Made by a program: the position numbers and the translations under genes
Shown here: one piece after another, positions 16,522 to 24,886 of the stretch
How positions within the stretch are numbered: the first letter of the stretch is position 1
Layout: every line of letters begins with the position of its first letter
The notes under the pieces: generated by a model
Databases searched by the model: none
What the model saw: only the letters and a program-made list of their open reading frames with translations
What the model was told of the DNA's origin: nothing
Origin: Cryobacterium sp.
Lineage (GTDB): Bacteria; Actinomycetota; Actinomycetes; Actinomycetales; Microbacteriaceae
NCBI GenBank assembly: GCA_019638935.1
Contig: JAHBSW010000021.1
Span: 1-40,055, forward strand
Reading direction: 5' to 3'
Length of the DNA stretch: 40,055 bases

Positions 16522-17409
16522 ATGACGTTCAACCCGGATGCGAAGATCGACTCGAGCAAGGTCAGCAAGCGCGGCCGCAACACCGCGATCGGTGTCGGCG
16601 CGGGAGGTGGCCTGGCGCTCATCCTCGCCCTCGTCGGCCCTCTGCTCGGGGTCGACCTCTCGGGTCTCGCCCCGCTGTTCGAGGGCGGCCAGAGCCAGCA
16701 GGTCACCGAGGAGGACCTCTCGCACTGCGACACCGGCGCCGACGCCAACGAGAACGTCGAGTGCCGCATGGTCGGTGCTGCGACGAGCCTCGACGACTAC
16801 TGGAAGGGCGTGTTCGCTCGCTCCTCGAACGTGCCCGACTACGTCACTCCCGGATTCATCGTCTTCGAGTCGTCGACGTCGAGCGGATGCGGCATGGCCT
16901 CTGCCGCGACCGGCCCCTTCTACTGCCCCTCCGATGGGTCCATCTACCTCGACACGGGCTTCTTCGACCAGTTGCGCACCCAGTTCGGGGCATCCGGCGG
17001 ACCGCTCGCGGAGATGTACGTCGTCGCGCACGAGTGGGGTCACCACATTCAGAACGTGCTCGGCACGATGAACAACCTCAACCTGCGCGAGTCGGGCCCG
17101 ACATCCGACTCGGTGCGGCTCGAGCTTCAGGCCGACTGCTACGGCGGCGCCTGGGCGAACGCCGCCTCGACCCAGCCGGATGGCTCGGGCACCACGTTCC
17201 TGAAGCCGATCACGCAGCAGCAGATCGCGGATGCCCTGAACGCGGCCTCGGTGATCGGCGACGACCGCATTCAGGAGGCCTCGGGCGGGCAGGTCAACCC
17301 CCACCAGTGGACTCACGGATCGAGCGAGCAGCGTCAGAAGTGGTTCCTCAAGGGCTTCGAGGGTGGACCGGGCGTGTGCAACACGTTCGGCCCGAACGTC
17401 GACCTCTAA
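16522..17409 (+). CDS. Neutral zinc metallopeptidase (YpfJ family)
   Basis: 295-residue membrane-anchored predicted metallopeptidase of the YpfJ/putative neutral zinc peptidase family. A basic N-terminus is followed by one hydrophobic helix (about residues 22-43, GVGAGGGLALILALVGPLLG). The catalytic domain contains HEWGHHIQ starting at His170 (HExxH), then RLELQADCYGGAWA with the downstream acidic residue, and a conserved end around QWTHGSSEQRQKWFLKGF. The active domain should face outside. Start ATG 16522 is chosen because a -10-like box sits at leaderless spacing and the protein then begins just before its signal anchor. Natural substrates of the family are not known. Confidence 0.9.
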   Translation: MTFNPDAKIDSSKVSKRGRNTAIGVGAGGGLALILALVGPLLGVDLSGLAPLFEGGQSQQVTEEDLSHCDTGADANENVECRMVGAATSLDDYWKGVFARSSNVPDYVTPGFIVFESSTSSGCGMASAATGPFYCPSDGSIYLDTGFFDQLRTQFGASGGPLAEMYVVAHEWGHHIQNVLGTMNNLNLRESGPTSDSVRLELQADCYGGAWANAASTQPDGSGTTFLKPITQQQIADALNAASVIGDDRIQEASGGQVNPHQWTHGSSEQRQKWFLKGFEGGPGVCNTFGPNVDL

Positions 17410-17474
17410 CTACTTGGCGGCTGAGAACCGCGCGACGGGAGAAGTCTGGCGGTTCAGGATTGCTGACGGTGAAG

Positions 17475-17576
17475 CTTGGTGGTTGAGGAGGTCGCGGAAA
17501 GCGATCGTCTCGAAACCCCCGTTCGATAGCCGCTGGTTTCGAGACGCGCGCTTCGCGCGCTCCTCAACCAACCAAG
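17475..17576. repeat. Paired palindromic repeats between convergent genes
   Basis: Two copies of the repeat in opposite orientation form a 102-bp structure whose outer ends CTTGGTGGTTGAGGAG and CTCCTCAACCAACCAAG are also inverted repeats. It lies between the metallopeptidase (plus) and aldo/keto reductase (minus) genes and is well placed to stop transcription from both sides. Confidence 0.75.
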
Positions 17577-17612
17577 TCCAGCCGAGCACCCCGCGCTCAC
17601 AAAACAGCCAGC

Positions 17613-18653
17613 TCAGTCGAGCTCCCCACGGCGCGCCGACGCCCACAGGTCGACGCCGACCTCGGCGGCGTGCTCGTCGATCGCGGCGAGCTCGTCGGCG
17701 GTGAAGTCGAGCCGGTCGAGCGCGGCGACGTTCTGCTCCAGCTGGGCGACGCTGCTCGCGCCGACCACGAGCGAGGTGACTCGGGGGTCGCGCAGCGCCC
17801 AGGCGAGCGCGAGCTGGGCCAGCGACTGACCCCGTTCCGCCGCGATCGCCGCGAGGGCGCGCAGGCGGGCGACGGTTTCGTCGGTCAGGAGCGAAGCATC
17901 CAGTGACGTGCCCTTCGAGGCACGCGAACCGGCGGGAACGCCGTCGAGGTACTTGTCGGTGAGGATGCCCTGGGCGAGCACCGTGAAGGCGATGACTCCG
18001 AAGCCGAGCTCCTCAGCGGCATCCAGCAGCCCCTCGCCCTCGATCCAACGGTTGAAGAGCGAGTACGACGGCTGGTGGATGAGCAGCGGCGTGCCGAGGT
18101 CGCGCAGGATCTCGACAGCGCGGCGGGAGTCCGCGGTGCCGTACGAGGAGATGCCCACGTAGAGCGCCTTGCCGCTGCGCACCGCCGTGTCGAGTGCGCC
18201 CATGGTCTCCTCGAGTGGAGTCGTCGGGTCGGGACGGTGCGAGTAGAAGATGTCGACGTAGTCGAGCCCGAGGCGTGCGAGCGACTGGTCGAGGCTCGCG
18301 AGCACGTACTTGCGGCTGCCGCCGCCCTGACCGTAGGGGCCGGGCCACATGTCCCAGCCGGCCTTCGTCGAGATGATGAGCTCGTCGCGATGCGCGGCGA
18401 GATCGGAGTTCAGGATGCTTCCCAGGTTCGTCTCCGCCGAGCCGTAGGGCGGTCCGTAGTTGTTAGCCTGGTCGAAGTGGGTGATTCCCAGATCGAAGGC
18501 GCGCAGCACGATATCGCGGCGGGTCTCGGCCGGCATCTCGTCGCCGAAGTTGTGCCAGAAGCCGAGGGAGAGAGCGGGAAGGTCGAGACCGCTGCGTCCG
18601 GTGCGGCGGTACTGCATCGCGTCGTAGCGGGTCGGATCGGGCGTGTAGCTCAT
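17613..18653 (-). CDS. Aldo/keto reductase (YghZ/glyceraldehyde-phosphate reductase type)
   Basis: 346-residue NADPH-dependent aldo/keto reductase with a TIM-barrel fold. The catalytic tetrad is visible: Asp61 and Tyr66 in FDQANNYGPPYGSAE, Lys97 in IISTKAGWDMW, and His139 in FYSHRPD. The loop following Tyr and the WPGPYG segment are typical of the L-glyceraldehyde-3-phosphate reductase (YghZ) branch, which detoxifies aldehydes such as methylglyoxal. NADP-binding residues are in VVGASSVAQLEQN near the C-terminus. It is a single gene. An 85-bp element sits directly upstream. Confidence 0.9.
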   Translation of the reverse strand: MSYTPDPTRYDAMQYRRTGRSGLDLPALSLGFWHNFGDEMPAETRRDIVLRAFDLGITHFDQANNYGPPYGSAETNLGSILNSDLAAHRDELIISTKAGWDMWPGPYGQGGGSRKYVLASLDQSLARLGLDYVDIFYSHRPDPTTPLEETMGALDTAVRSGKALYVGISSYGTADSRRAVEILRDLGTPLLIHQPSYSLFNRWIEGEGLLDAAEELGFGVIAFTVLAQGILTDKYLDGVPAGSRASKGTSLDASLLTDETVARLRALAAIAAERGQSLAQLALAWALRDPRVTSLVVGASSVAQLEQNVAALDRLDFTADELAAIDEHAAEVGVDLWASARRGELD

Positions 18654-18669
18654 CCCTCAACCGTAACGC

Positions 18670-18754
18670 GTGCGAAATGCAGGAGGTTCTGGTTTGCAGC
18701 CCCGAAACTCGGGCCAGAAAACCCCAACTCGCGAAAATCTCCTGCATTTCGAAC
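18670..18754. repeat. 85-bp inverted-end element, copy B
   Basis: Same length and ends as copy A at 12221-12305 (left GTGCGAAATGCAGGAGG, right TCTCCTGCATTTCGAAC). The interior is different and carries its own smaller hairpin (CCCCGAAACTCGGG). It lies in the gap upstream of the aldo/keto reductase and downstream of trxA. Confidence 0.75.
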
Positions 18755-18823
18755 AGGATGGGCAACCGCCGCCGCCTAAGACGGGTGTCAGCGCCGCGGC
18801 GAGGGCCGGAAATGGCCTTCGCC

Positions 18824-19222
18824 TTACTCCGACGCGGGTGGGGCCTCGCCAGCCTCCGCGGCGGCCTGGGCGGCGGCGACCTGCTTGTGCACCTCGTCCA
18901 TGTCGAGGCCGCGGACTGCCTCGATGACCTGCTCGAGGGCCGGCGCGGGCAGTGCGCCGGGCTGCGCGAACACGAGCACTCCGTCGCGGAAGGCCATGAG
19001 CGTGGGGATCGAGGTGATGCCGGCCGCACCGGCGAGGGCCTGCTCGGCATCCGTGTCCACCTTGGCGAACGTGATGTCGCCGTGGTTCTCGCTCGCGGCC
19101 TCGAAGATCGGACCGAACTGCTTGCACGGTCCACACCATTCGGCCCAGAAATCGACGAGCGTGATCCCCGGTTCAGTCACCGATTTCTCGAAGTCGGTTG
19201 CGGTCAGTTCGATCGTGGCCAT
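18824..19222 (-). CDS. trxA: Thioredoxin
   Basis: Cytoplasmic dithiol-disulfide oxidoreductase of 132 residues. The active site WCGPC is at residues 29-33 within VDFWAEWCGPCKQF, and the cis-proline loop is GITSIPTLMAF. The thioredoxin domain ends near residue 108. An Ala/Glu-rich tail of about 25 residues follows, which is longer than E. coli TrxA. A ribosome site GGAAGGTG precedes ATG 19222. The gene lies 41 bases downstream of the YhgE/Pip gene on the same strand. Confidence 0.92.
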   Translation of the reverse strand: MATIELTATDFEKSVTEPGITLVDFWAEWCGPCKQFGPIFEAASENHGDITFAKVDTDAEQALAGAAGITSIPTLMAFRDGVLVFAQPGALPAPALEQVIEAVRGLDMDEVHKQVAAAQAAAEAGEAPPASE

Positions 19223-19263
19223 GGTTCACCTTCCGTATGTGTCGTTTCAGACTATGCGGAACG

Positions 19264-21231
19264 TCACGTCATCGCTGTATAACTCTTCACAGTGACGGGC
19301 TGAACGGCGGCATTCGACCGGATGAGCGTGCTCGCCCGCACGGTGCGCCCGCGGGTGAGCGCAAGGCTCGTGGCGACGAGGCCGCCGAGTCCCCAGAGCA
19401 CGAGCGCCGCGATCGAACCGCCCGCGACCGCGCCGTTCACGACGCCCCGCAGGGCGGCGACGAGCGGCTCAACGGGCAGCACCCCGTGCACGGCATCGAG
19501 CAGGCCGGGAACGGTCGAGATGATCCCGGTGGCGAGCACGATGACGCCGATGACCATCGCGATGAAGCGTCCCGTGCCCCCGAACCAGACGAGCAGCGCC
19601 TGGTTGACGGCGGTGAAGGTGAGCGCGCCGAGCACGCTCAGGGCGACGAATCCGAACCCGGCGCCGACCGACAGCGATCCGCCGAGGGCGAGCAGCGTGC
19701 CGACGATCGCGCCCTGCGCCACCGCGACGCCGGCGGGCAGCGCGAACATGCGCAGCGCGAGCACGAACGACGGTCGCGTGGAGTCGAGCAGGCGCTTCGG
19801 CCGTGCGCGCAGCGCGATGAAGGTCGCGAGCGCGCCGAGCCAGAGCGCGAGCGCGGCGTAGAGCGGCAGGGCGGCCCCGCCGAAGCCGAGGGTGGGCTCG
19901 CCGGCGACGCCGACGGGCTGGGCGACGACCTTCGCGAGCTGCGTGCGCTCGGCATCCGTGTACGCGGGGATCGCGTCGACCGCCTCGGCGAGGCCGTCCG
20001 CGAGGCCGTGCGTGCCGGTCGCGATCTCGGTGGCACCGTCGGCGATGCCGGTGATGCCGACAGAGATTCCGGATGCTCCTGACGCGAGCCCCCGAATCCC
20101 GCTCGCGAGGTCGGAGGCGCCGGCGGCCACCTGGGCTGAGCCCTGGCCGAGCGGGGCTGCCCCGTCGGCGAGCTGGGCGATCCCTCCGACGAGGGCGGGG
20201 ACTCCACCCCCGGCGGCCGGGTCTGCGCCGGAGAGGGCGGCGGCGTAGCCGTTGGCGGTTCCGGCGTCGACGGCGAGCTGGCCGGCGGTGGTGGCGGTGC
20301 CGCCCGCGCCTGCCGCAAGTGCCGACAGTTCAGCGCACAGGGCTGATGCGGGGTCGGCGGTGCACTCGCTCGTGGCGAGCGCGCCGAGCTGTGCGGCGAG
20401 CGCGCCGAGCTCGCCCGCGACGGTGACCGAGCCGGCCGCGGCATTCGCGGTGAATCCGGCGAGGGTCGATACGGTGCCGGGGAGCGCGGCGGTCTGGGCC
20501 TTGAGTGCGGTCAATCCGCCCACGACACCGGCGACACCGTCGGTGTACTTGCGCAGTTCACCGGCGAAGGTCGCGGCACCTGACGCGGCCTGGCCTGCGC
20601 CTCCTGCGAGTTGCGACGCACCGTCCGCGAGCAGGCCCGCACCCTCGGCCAGCGAGGTCTGGCCCTCGGCAAGCTGCCCCGCACCATCGGCGGCGTCGCC
20701 GAGGTTCGAAGAGAGCGTGCCGAAGGAGAGGTAGATGTTGTCGAGGTACTGCTCGGTGAGCTGCTGCGACAGCACCGAGGTCGCTGCGGCGGTGATCGTC
20801 TGGCTGATGGTGTCGTCGATGAGGCGCGAGCGCGCGCTCAGCTCGACCTCGATCACGGCTCTCTCGGCGCTCGCGGCGTCGCCCGCGAACGACGTCGCGG
20901 CGGCGGAGAACCCGCTCGGAATCGTGATCACCGCGACGTACGCTCCGTTGTCGAGTCCGGCGCGCGCACCCGCCTCGTCGGTCATGACCCAGTCGTAGTT
21001 GGTGTCGATGTCGTCGCCGATGAGTCCTGCCGCGAGCTGTCGACCGAGCGGCACGAGCTGCCCGTCGAGCTCGACTGGTTCGTCGAGGTTGACGATGGCG
21101 CCGGTGACGGTGTCGAGCCGCTCGGCGGGGCTCCACAGCGACCACACGAGCACGCCCGCGATGGTCAGAGGCACCAGGATCACTCCGACGATGCGACGGA
21201 TGCGCCGCAACCGGCTGCTTCTCTCGGTCAT
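19264..21231 (-). CDS. YhgE/Pip family membrane protein
   Basis: 655-residue membrane protein of the YhgE/Pip (ABC-2-like) family. One helix at residues 11-30 (RIVGVILVPLTIAGVLVWSLW) leads into a large external region. Its middle is built of repeats such as LADGASQLAGGAGQAASGA and LASGASGI. At least five hydrophobic segments at the C-terminus, from LPLYAALALWLGALATFIAL on, form the membrane domain. Its ATG overlaps the stop of the MMPL gene upstream (ATGA), so the two are translated together. Homologues serve as phage receptors and in cell-surface export, often next to an ABC ATPase. Here the only ATPase-like sequence is the degenerate tail of the MMPL protein. A longer in-frame upstream extension lies within the MMPL gene and was discarded. 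Confidence 0.88.
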   Translation of the reverse strand: MTERSSRLRRIRRIVGVILVPLTIAGVLVWSLWSPAERLDTVTGAIVNLDEPVELDGQLVPLGRQLAAGLIGDDIDTNYDWVMTDEAGARAGLDNGAYVAVITIPSGFSAAATSFAGDAASAERAVIEVELSARSRLIDDTISQTITAAATSVLSQQLTEQYLDNIYLSFGTLSSNLGDAADGAGQLAEGQTSLAEGAGLLADGASQLAGGAGQAASGAATFAGELRKYTDGVAGVVGGLTALKAQTAALPGTVSTLAGFTANAAAGSVTVAGELGALAAQLGALATSECTADPASALCAELSALAAGAGGTATTAGQLAVDAGTANGYAAALSGADPAAGGGVPALVGGIAQLADGAAPLGQGSAQVAAGASDLASGIRGLASGASGISVGITGIADGATEIATGTHGLADGLAEAVDAIPAYTDAERTQLAKVVAQPVGVAGEPTLGFGGAALPLYAALALWLGALATFIALRARPKRLLDSTRPSFVLALRMFALPAGVAVAQGAIVGTLLALGGSLSVGAGFGFVALSVLGALTFTAVNQALLVWFGGTGRFIAMVIGVIVLATGIISTVPGLLDAVHGVLPVEPLVAALRGVVNGAVAGGSIAALVLWGLGGLVATSLALTRGRTVRASTLIRSNAAVQPVTVKSYTAMT

Positions 21232-24071
21232 GCTGTGTACACCTCGGCTTCGTGTCGGGCCTGAGCTTGTTCGCGGGCGGGGTCGTCGAGCGCGAGGGTC
21301 TCGACGGGAAGAGTGGGCGGCAGATGGGACTCGGCGGTGCCGTCGACGGTGGAGATCACCAGTGTCAGCGGCGGCGTGTTCTTCCGACGTCCGGCCTGGG
21401 CGCCGTCGACCTCGTTCACGGTGGCATTGCTCAGTGCCGCGCGAACCGCAGCGGCTTCGGCGGAGTCGCGCACGCTGTCGAGCCCGTCGATCATGAGGAT
21501 GCGGGGGCGCTCGGCGAGGGCGGTGGTCACGGCACGAGCGGAACCGCCCTCGATGGTGGCGATTCCGACCCGTGACCGCACGGCGGCCGCGCGCGCGGGC
21601 AGGAGCAGTCCGGTGACTTTGAGGGTGCCGGCATCCGGTGCAACGCGTCCCGCGATCGTGAGCAGCAGCGCCGTCGCCTGCACGGCCGACTCTCCCCGCA
21701 CGATGAGTGCACTGCCGGCGGGAACGGTGGTCGAGACATCCCGGTACAGCGCGGGGGAGCCGAGCGAGAGACCGTCGGCGACGACCGCTGCGGCGGATCC
21801 GGGTGACGGCCAGTCGGCGAGTTCGAGCTCGCGGCGAAGCGACTCGCCCTCGACGTCGACGTTGGGAATGTGGCGGTCGAGCCACGCGGGCATCCACCAC
21901 GCGCGCTCACCGAGCAGCGCGAGAATCGCGGGCATGAGCACCATGCGCACGAGGAACGCGTCGACGAAGACGCCGACGGCGAAGCCGAGCGCGATGGGTT
22001 TGATGTTCGTGTCGCCCTCGGGAACGAACGCCGCGAACACCGCGATCATGATGACCGCCGCGGCGGTGACGACGCGCGCCGAGCCCACGAAGCCGGTGCG
22101 GATCGAGCGCTGTGCGTCGCCCGAGTGCACGTAGTCCTCGCGGATGCGCGAGACCAGGAACACCTGGTAGTCCATCGCGAGTCCGAAGAGCACACCCATG
22201 AGGACGATGGGCATGAAGCTGATGACGGGGCCTTCGCGGGTCACGTGCAGCAGCTCGGCGAGCCAGCCGTACTCGAACACGAGCGTCGTCACACCGAAGG
22301 CGGCTGCGACGCTGAGCAGGTAGCCGAGCGCGGCCGTGATGGGCACCCAGATCGACCGGAACACCATCGTCAGCAGCACGAGCGACAGGCCGACGACGAG
22401 CAGGCCGAAGGGCAGCAGCGCGCCGGCGAGCTTGTCCGACACGTCGATGCCGACCGCCGTGAACCCGGTCACCGCGATGCTGACGCCGTACTTCTCCTGA
22501 AGTTCGTCGTGCAGGCTCCGGATGTCGGAGACGAGCTGTTTGGTCCCCTCCGAGTCCGGCCCGCCGACCGGAACCACCTGCACGATCCCGGTGTCCGCGG
22601 TCAGGTTCGGCGTCGCGAGGGGAACGCTAGCCACCCCCGGCAGGGCCTCGAGTTCGCGTTTCAGGTCGTCCATGAGGCCGAGCGGATCGGTGCTCGTGAT
22701 GATCGAGGTGGTGACGATGAGGGGGCCGTTGTAGCCCGGGCCGAAGTGGTCGGACACGAGGTCGTAGGTCACTCGCGCCGACTCGCTCTCGGGCAGCGCG
22801 CCCGCGTCGGGCAGGGCGAGGCGCAGGCTCAGGGCGGGTGCCGCGACGAGCAGCAGCCCCGTGACGACGGTGACGATGCTCACGATCGGGCGCCTGGTGA
22901 CGGTCGACACCCAGCCGGCGAAGAAGCGAGTGGCACCGGATGGGCGGGGCTGAGCGGCCGCCACCTCGGGTGAGCCGGTGGCGGTGGCCGCGGCATCCGT
23001 CGCCGTGTCGCTGCCCTTGCGTCGACGAGCGAACCAACGAGCAACTCGCGCCTTCGGCCGCAGCCGCTCGCCCGCGAAGCCAAGCAGCGCGGGGGTGAGT
23101 GTGAGCGCGACGAGAACGGTGAGCCCGACGGCGATGGCGGCCCACGAGCCCATGGTCGCGAGAAAGGGGATGCCGGCGACAGAGAGTCCGAAGAGGGCGA
23201 TCATGACGGTGAGCCCGGCGAAGACCACGGCTCCGCCGGCGGTCGCGACGGAGCGGGCCGCGGCCTCCTCGGTGCTGACGACACTGTCGGCGAGCAGCTC
23301 ACGGTAGCGCGACACGATGAAGAGCGAGTAGTCGATTCCGACCGCGAGGCCGAGCATGAGAGCCAGCAGCGGTGTCGTCGACGAGATCGGGCCGAGTGCG
23401 GATGCCGCGAAGATGAGGCCGATCGACGACCCCACGCCGACGAGCGCGGTCACGAGCGGCAGACCCGCGGCGAGCAGCGACCCGAGGGTGAGAGTCAGCA
23501 CGAGGAGTGCGACGAGCAGGCCTACGCCCTCGGTGATCGTGATGGCCGGCATCTTCTGGGCGAAGAGCTGGCCGCCGAGCACCGCCTGGGCGTCGGCCGG
23601 CAGGGCCGCGTCGAGGCTGTCGGCGATCGCCGCGAGAGCTGTCTTGGTGTCGTCGGTGATGTCGAACTGCCCGCCGTCGAGCTGCAGCGAGATGATCGCG
23701 GCGTCGCGGTCGGCGTCGACCATCTCGCCCGTCTCCACGGCGAAGGGCGACATCGCGATGCTCATCTGGTCGAGGTCGACCAGGTCATCGATCGCGGACT
23801 CGATCGCGCTCACGACGCGAGGGTCATCGATGCCGTCGGGGGCGACGATGACGATCTGCGCGGTTGCACCGGCCACCTGGGGGAACGTCGCCGACAGCGA
23901 GTCGAGCGCTTGCTGCGATTCGGTGCCGGGGATCGAGACCGAGTTGTCGAGACCCTGGCCGATGGTGAGGGCGAGGGTGCCGATGATCGCGAGCAGCACG
24001 ATCCAGGCGCCGACGACGAGTCTGCGGCCGCGGTAGGCGGCGCGGCCGAGCGAGTAGAGGAAGGATGACAT
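21228..24071 (-). CDS. MMPL-family RND transporter with C-terminal degenerate ABC-ATPase-like domain
   Basis: 947-residue transporter. Residues 1 to about 735 are a standard MMPL/RND pump: an N-terminal helix (LVVGAWIVLLAIIGTLALTI), a first external domain, a helix bundle with GLAVGIDYSLFIVSRYRE, a second external domain, and a second bundle with GLAMDYQVFLVSRIREDY. MMPL proteins move lipids or hydrophobic molecules using the proton gradient. From about residue 759 there is an extra domain that reads like an ABC nucleotide-binding domain (LYRDVSTTVPAGSALIVRG, LLLTIAGRVAPDAGTL). Its Walker A is GESAVQAT (lacking Gly-Lys) and its Walker B-like segment is RILMIDGLDSV. Start ATG 24071 has a GGAG site. 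The gene is coupled to the Pip gene and divergent from tetR. Confidence 0.88.
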   Translation of the reverse strand: MSSFLYSLGRAAYRGRRLVVGAWIVLLAIIGTLALTIGQGLDNSVSIPGTESQQALDSLSATFPQVAGATAQIVIVAPDGIDDPRVVSAIESAIDDLVDLDQMSIAMSPFAVETGEMVDADRDAAIISLQLDGGQFDITDDTKTALAAIADSLDAALPADAQAVLGGQLFAQKMPAITITEGVGLLVALLVLTLTLGSLLAAGLPLVTALVGVGSSIGLIFAASALGPISSTTPLLALMLGLAVGIDYSLFIVSRYRELLADSVVSTEEAAARSVATAGGAVVFAGLTVMIALFGLSVAGIPFLATMGSWAAIAVGLTVLVALTLTPALLGFAGERLRPKARVARWFARRRKGSDTATDAAATATGSPEVAAAQPRPSGATRFFAGWVSTVTRRPIVSIVTVVTGLLLVAAPALSLRLALPDAGALPESESARVTYDLVSDHFGPGYNGPLIVTTSIITSTDPLGLMDDLKRELEALPGVASVPLATPNLTADTGIVQVVPVGGPDSEGTKQLVSDIRSLHDELQEKYGVSIAVTGFTAVGIDVSDKLAGALLPFGLLVVGLSLVLLTMVFRSIWVPITAALGYLLSVAAAFGVTTLVFEYGWLAELLHVTREGPVISFMPIVLMGVLFGLAMDYQVFLVSRIREDYVHSGDAQRSIRTGFVGSARVVTAAAVIMIAVFAAFVPEGDTNIKPIALGFAVGVFVDAFLVRMVLMPAILALLGERAWWMPAWLDRHIPNVDVEGESLRRELELADWPSPGSAAAVVADGLSLGSPALYRDVSTTVPAGSALIVRGESAVQATALLLTIAGRVAPDAGTLKVTGLLLPARAAAVRSRVGIATIEGGSARAVTTALAERPRILMIDGLDSVRDSAEAAAVRAALSNATVNEVDGAQAGRRKNTPPLTLVISTVDGTAESHLPPTLPVETLALDDPAREQAQARHEAEVYTA

Positions 24072-24096
24072 GCGGTTCTCCGAGGAAGGCGAATGA

Positions 24097-24144
24097 ATAC
24101 ACCGATGTATTCGATACACAAATGTATTCGATACACTGGTGTAT
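24097..24144. promoter_or_regulatory. Triple palindromic operator between the MMPL and TetR genes
   Basis: Three 14-bp palindromes of the form ATACAC-NN-NTGTAT-like start at 24097, 24114 and 24131, an exact 17-bp period, separated each time by TCG. The copies are ATACACCGATGTAT, ATACACAAATGTAT and ATACACTGGTGTAT. The site lies in the 110-bp gap between divergent genes, one of which encodes a TetR repressor, so it is the probable autoregulatory operator. Confidence 0.8.
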
Positions 24145-24181
24145 CTCAAGCCGGGAGTAGTCTTCACAGGGAGGTGCCAGC

Positions 24182-24868
24182 ATGACCGATACGACCGAGA
24201 CGGACGCCGATGTCGTCGTCGACTCCGCGCGCCGCCAGAGGACTCGCCAGCGACTCATGGATGCCGCGTTCGAGGTGTTCGCGGAGCAGGGCGTGCATGC
24301 GGCCGCGATCGAGACGATCGCCGAGCGCGCCGGATTCTCGCGGGGCGCGTTCTACTCGAACTTCGAGACCAAGTTCGAGCTCTTCATCGCGCTGGCCGAG
24401 CGGGAGAACGCGATGCGGTTGGAGCGCCTGCACGAGCTCGTGGCGGGGCTGCCGTCGGGCTTCGAGTTTCCGCAGGGCGTCGACGAGATCGCTGAACTGG
24501 TGGAGAAGTTCCTCTCGGTCGATGCGGGCGGCGCGACCTGGTGCCTGATCCTGGGCGAGTTTCGGATGCTCGCGCTGCGCGATCCCGACACCGCCCGGCA
24601 GTTTCTCGAGTTCCAGCGGCGTCTCGACGGCGAGCTCGGCGCGATGCTGGCCGCCACCATCGGCCAGCTCGGCATGGAGTTCACGATCGCGCCGGTCGAG
24701 TTCGCGCGCCTCGCGGCGGTCGTCTACGAGGCAGCCGTGCAGGAGTCGATCCTCTCAGGCGAGCCGACGATGCTCGCGCGCGAGTCACTGCCGAAGCTCG
24801 TGCAGGCCTTCACCCGAGCTGCTGGCCCGGAGGCCGAAGGCCGTCTCGAAACCAAAGCCCACGAATAA
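24182..24868 (+). CDS. TetR-family transcriptional regulator
   Basis: 228-residue regulator with the TetR helix-turn-helix at about residues 20-65 (QRLMDAAFEVFAEQG, IAERAGFSRGAFYSNFETK). The ligand domain that follows is helical and unassigned. It is divergent from the MMPL-Pip genes, with three palindromic operators in the gap. It very likely represses that pair and itself, with release by a transported or membrane-active compound. ATG 24182 has a strong GGAGGTG site. The last residues (GPEAEGRLETKAHE) are encoded by a copy of the intergenic repeat, so the original C-terminus has been replaced or extended. The SDR gene starts 18 bases downstream, probably in the same transcript. Confidence 0.88.
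   Translation: MTDTTETDADVVVDSARRQRTRQRLMDAAFEVFAEQGVHAAAIETIAERAGFSRGAFYSNFETKFELFIALAERENAMRLERLHELVAGLPSGFEFPQGVDEIAELVEKFLSVDAGGATWCLILGEFRMLALRDPDTARQFLEFQRRLDGELGAMLAATIGQLGMEFTIAPVEFARLAAVVYEAAVQESILSGEPTMLARESLPKLVQAFTRAAGPEAEGRLETKAHE
24821..24854. repeat. Palindromic repeat copy within the tetR 3' end
   Basis: The sequence GGCCGAAGGCC then GTCTCGAAACCA matches the centre and right arm of the repeat family. It is inside the coding region and supplies the regulator's last dozen residues. Confidence 0.65.
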
Positions 24869-24886
24869 TTAGAACTGAGGAGAACC

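Noticed and set aside
21232-21900. N-terminal extension of the YhgE/Pip gene by an upstream in-frame start
   Set aside because: It lies entirely inside the MMPL gene and is Arg/His-rich. The ATGA overlap at 21228-21231 gives a start right before the first membrane helix.
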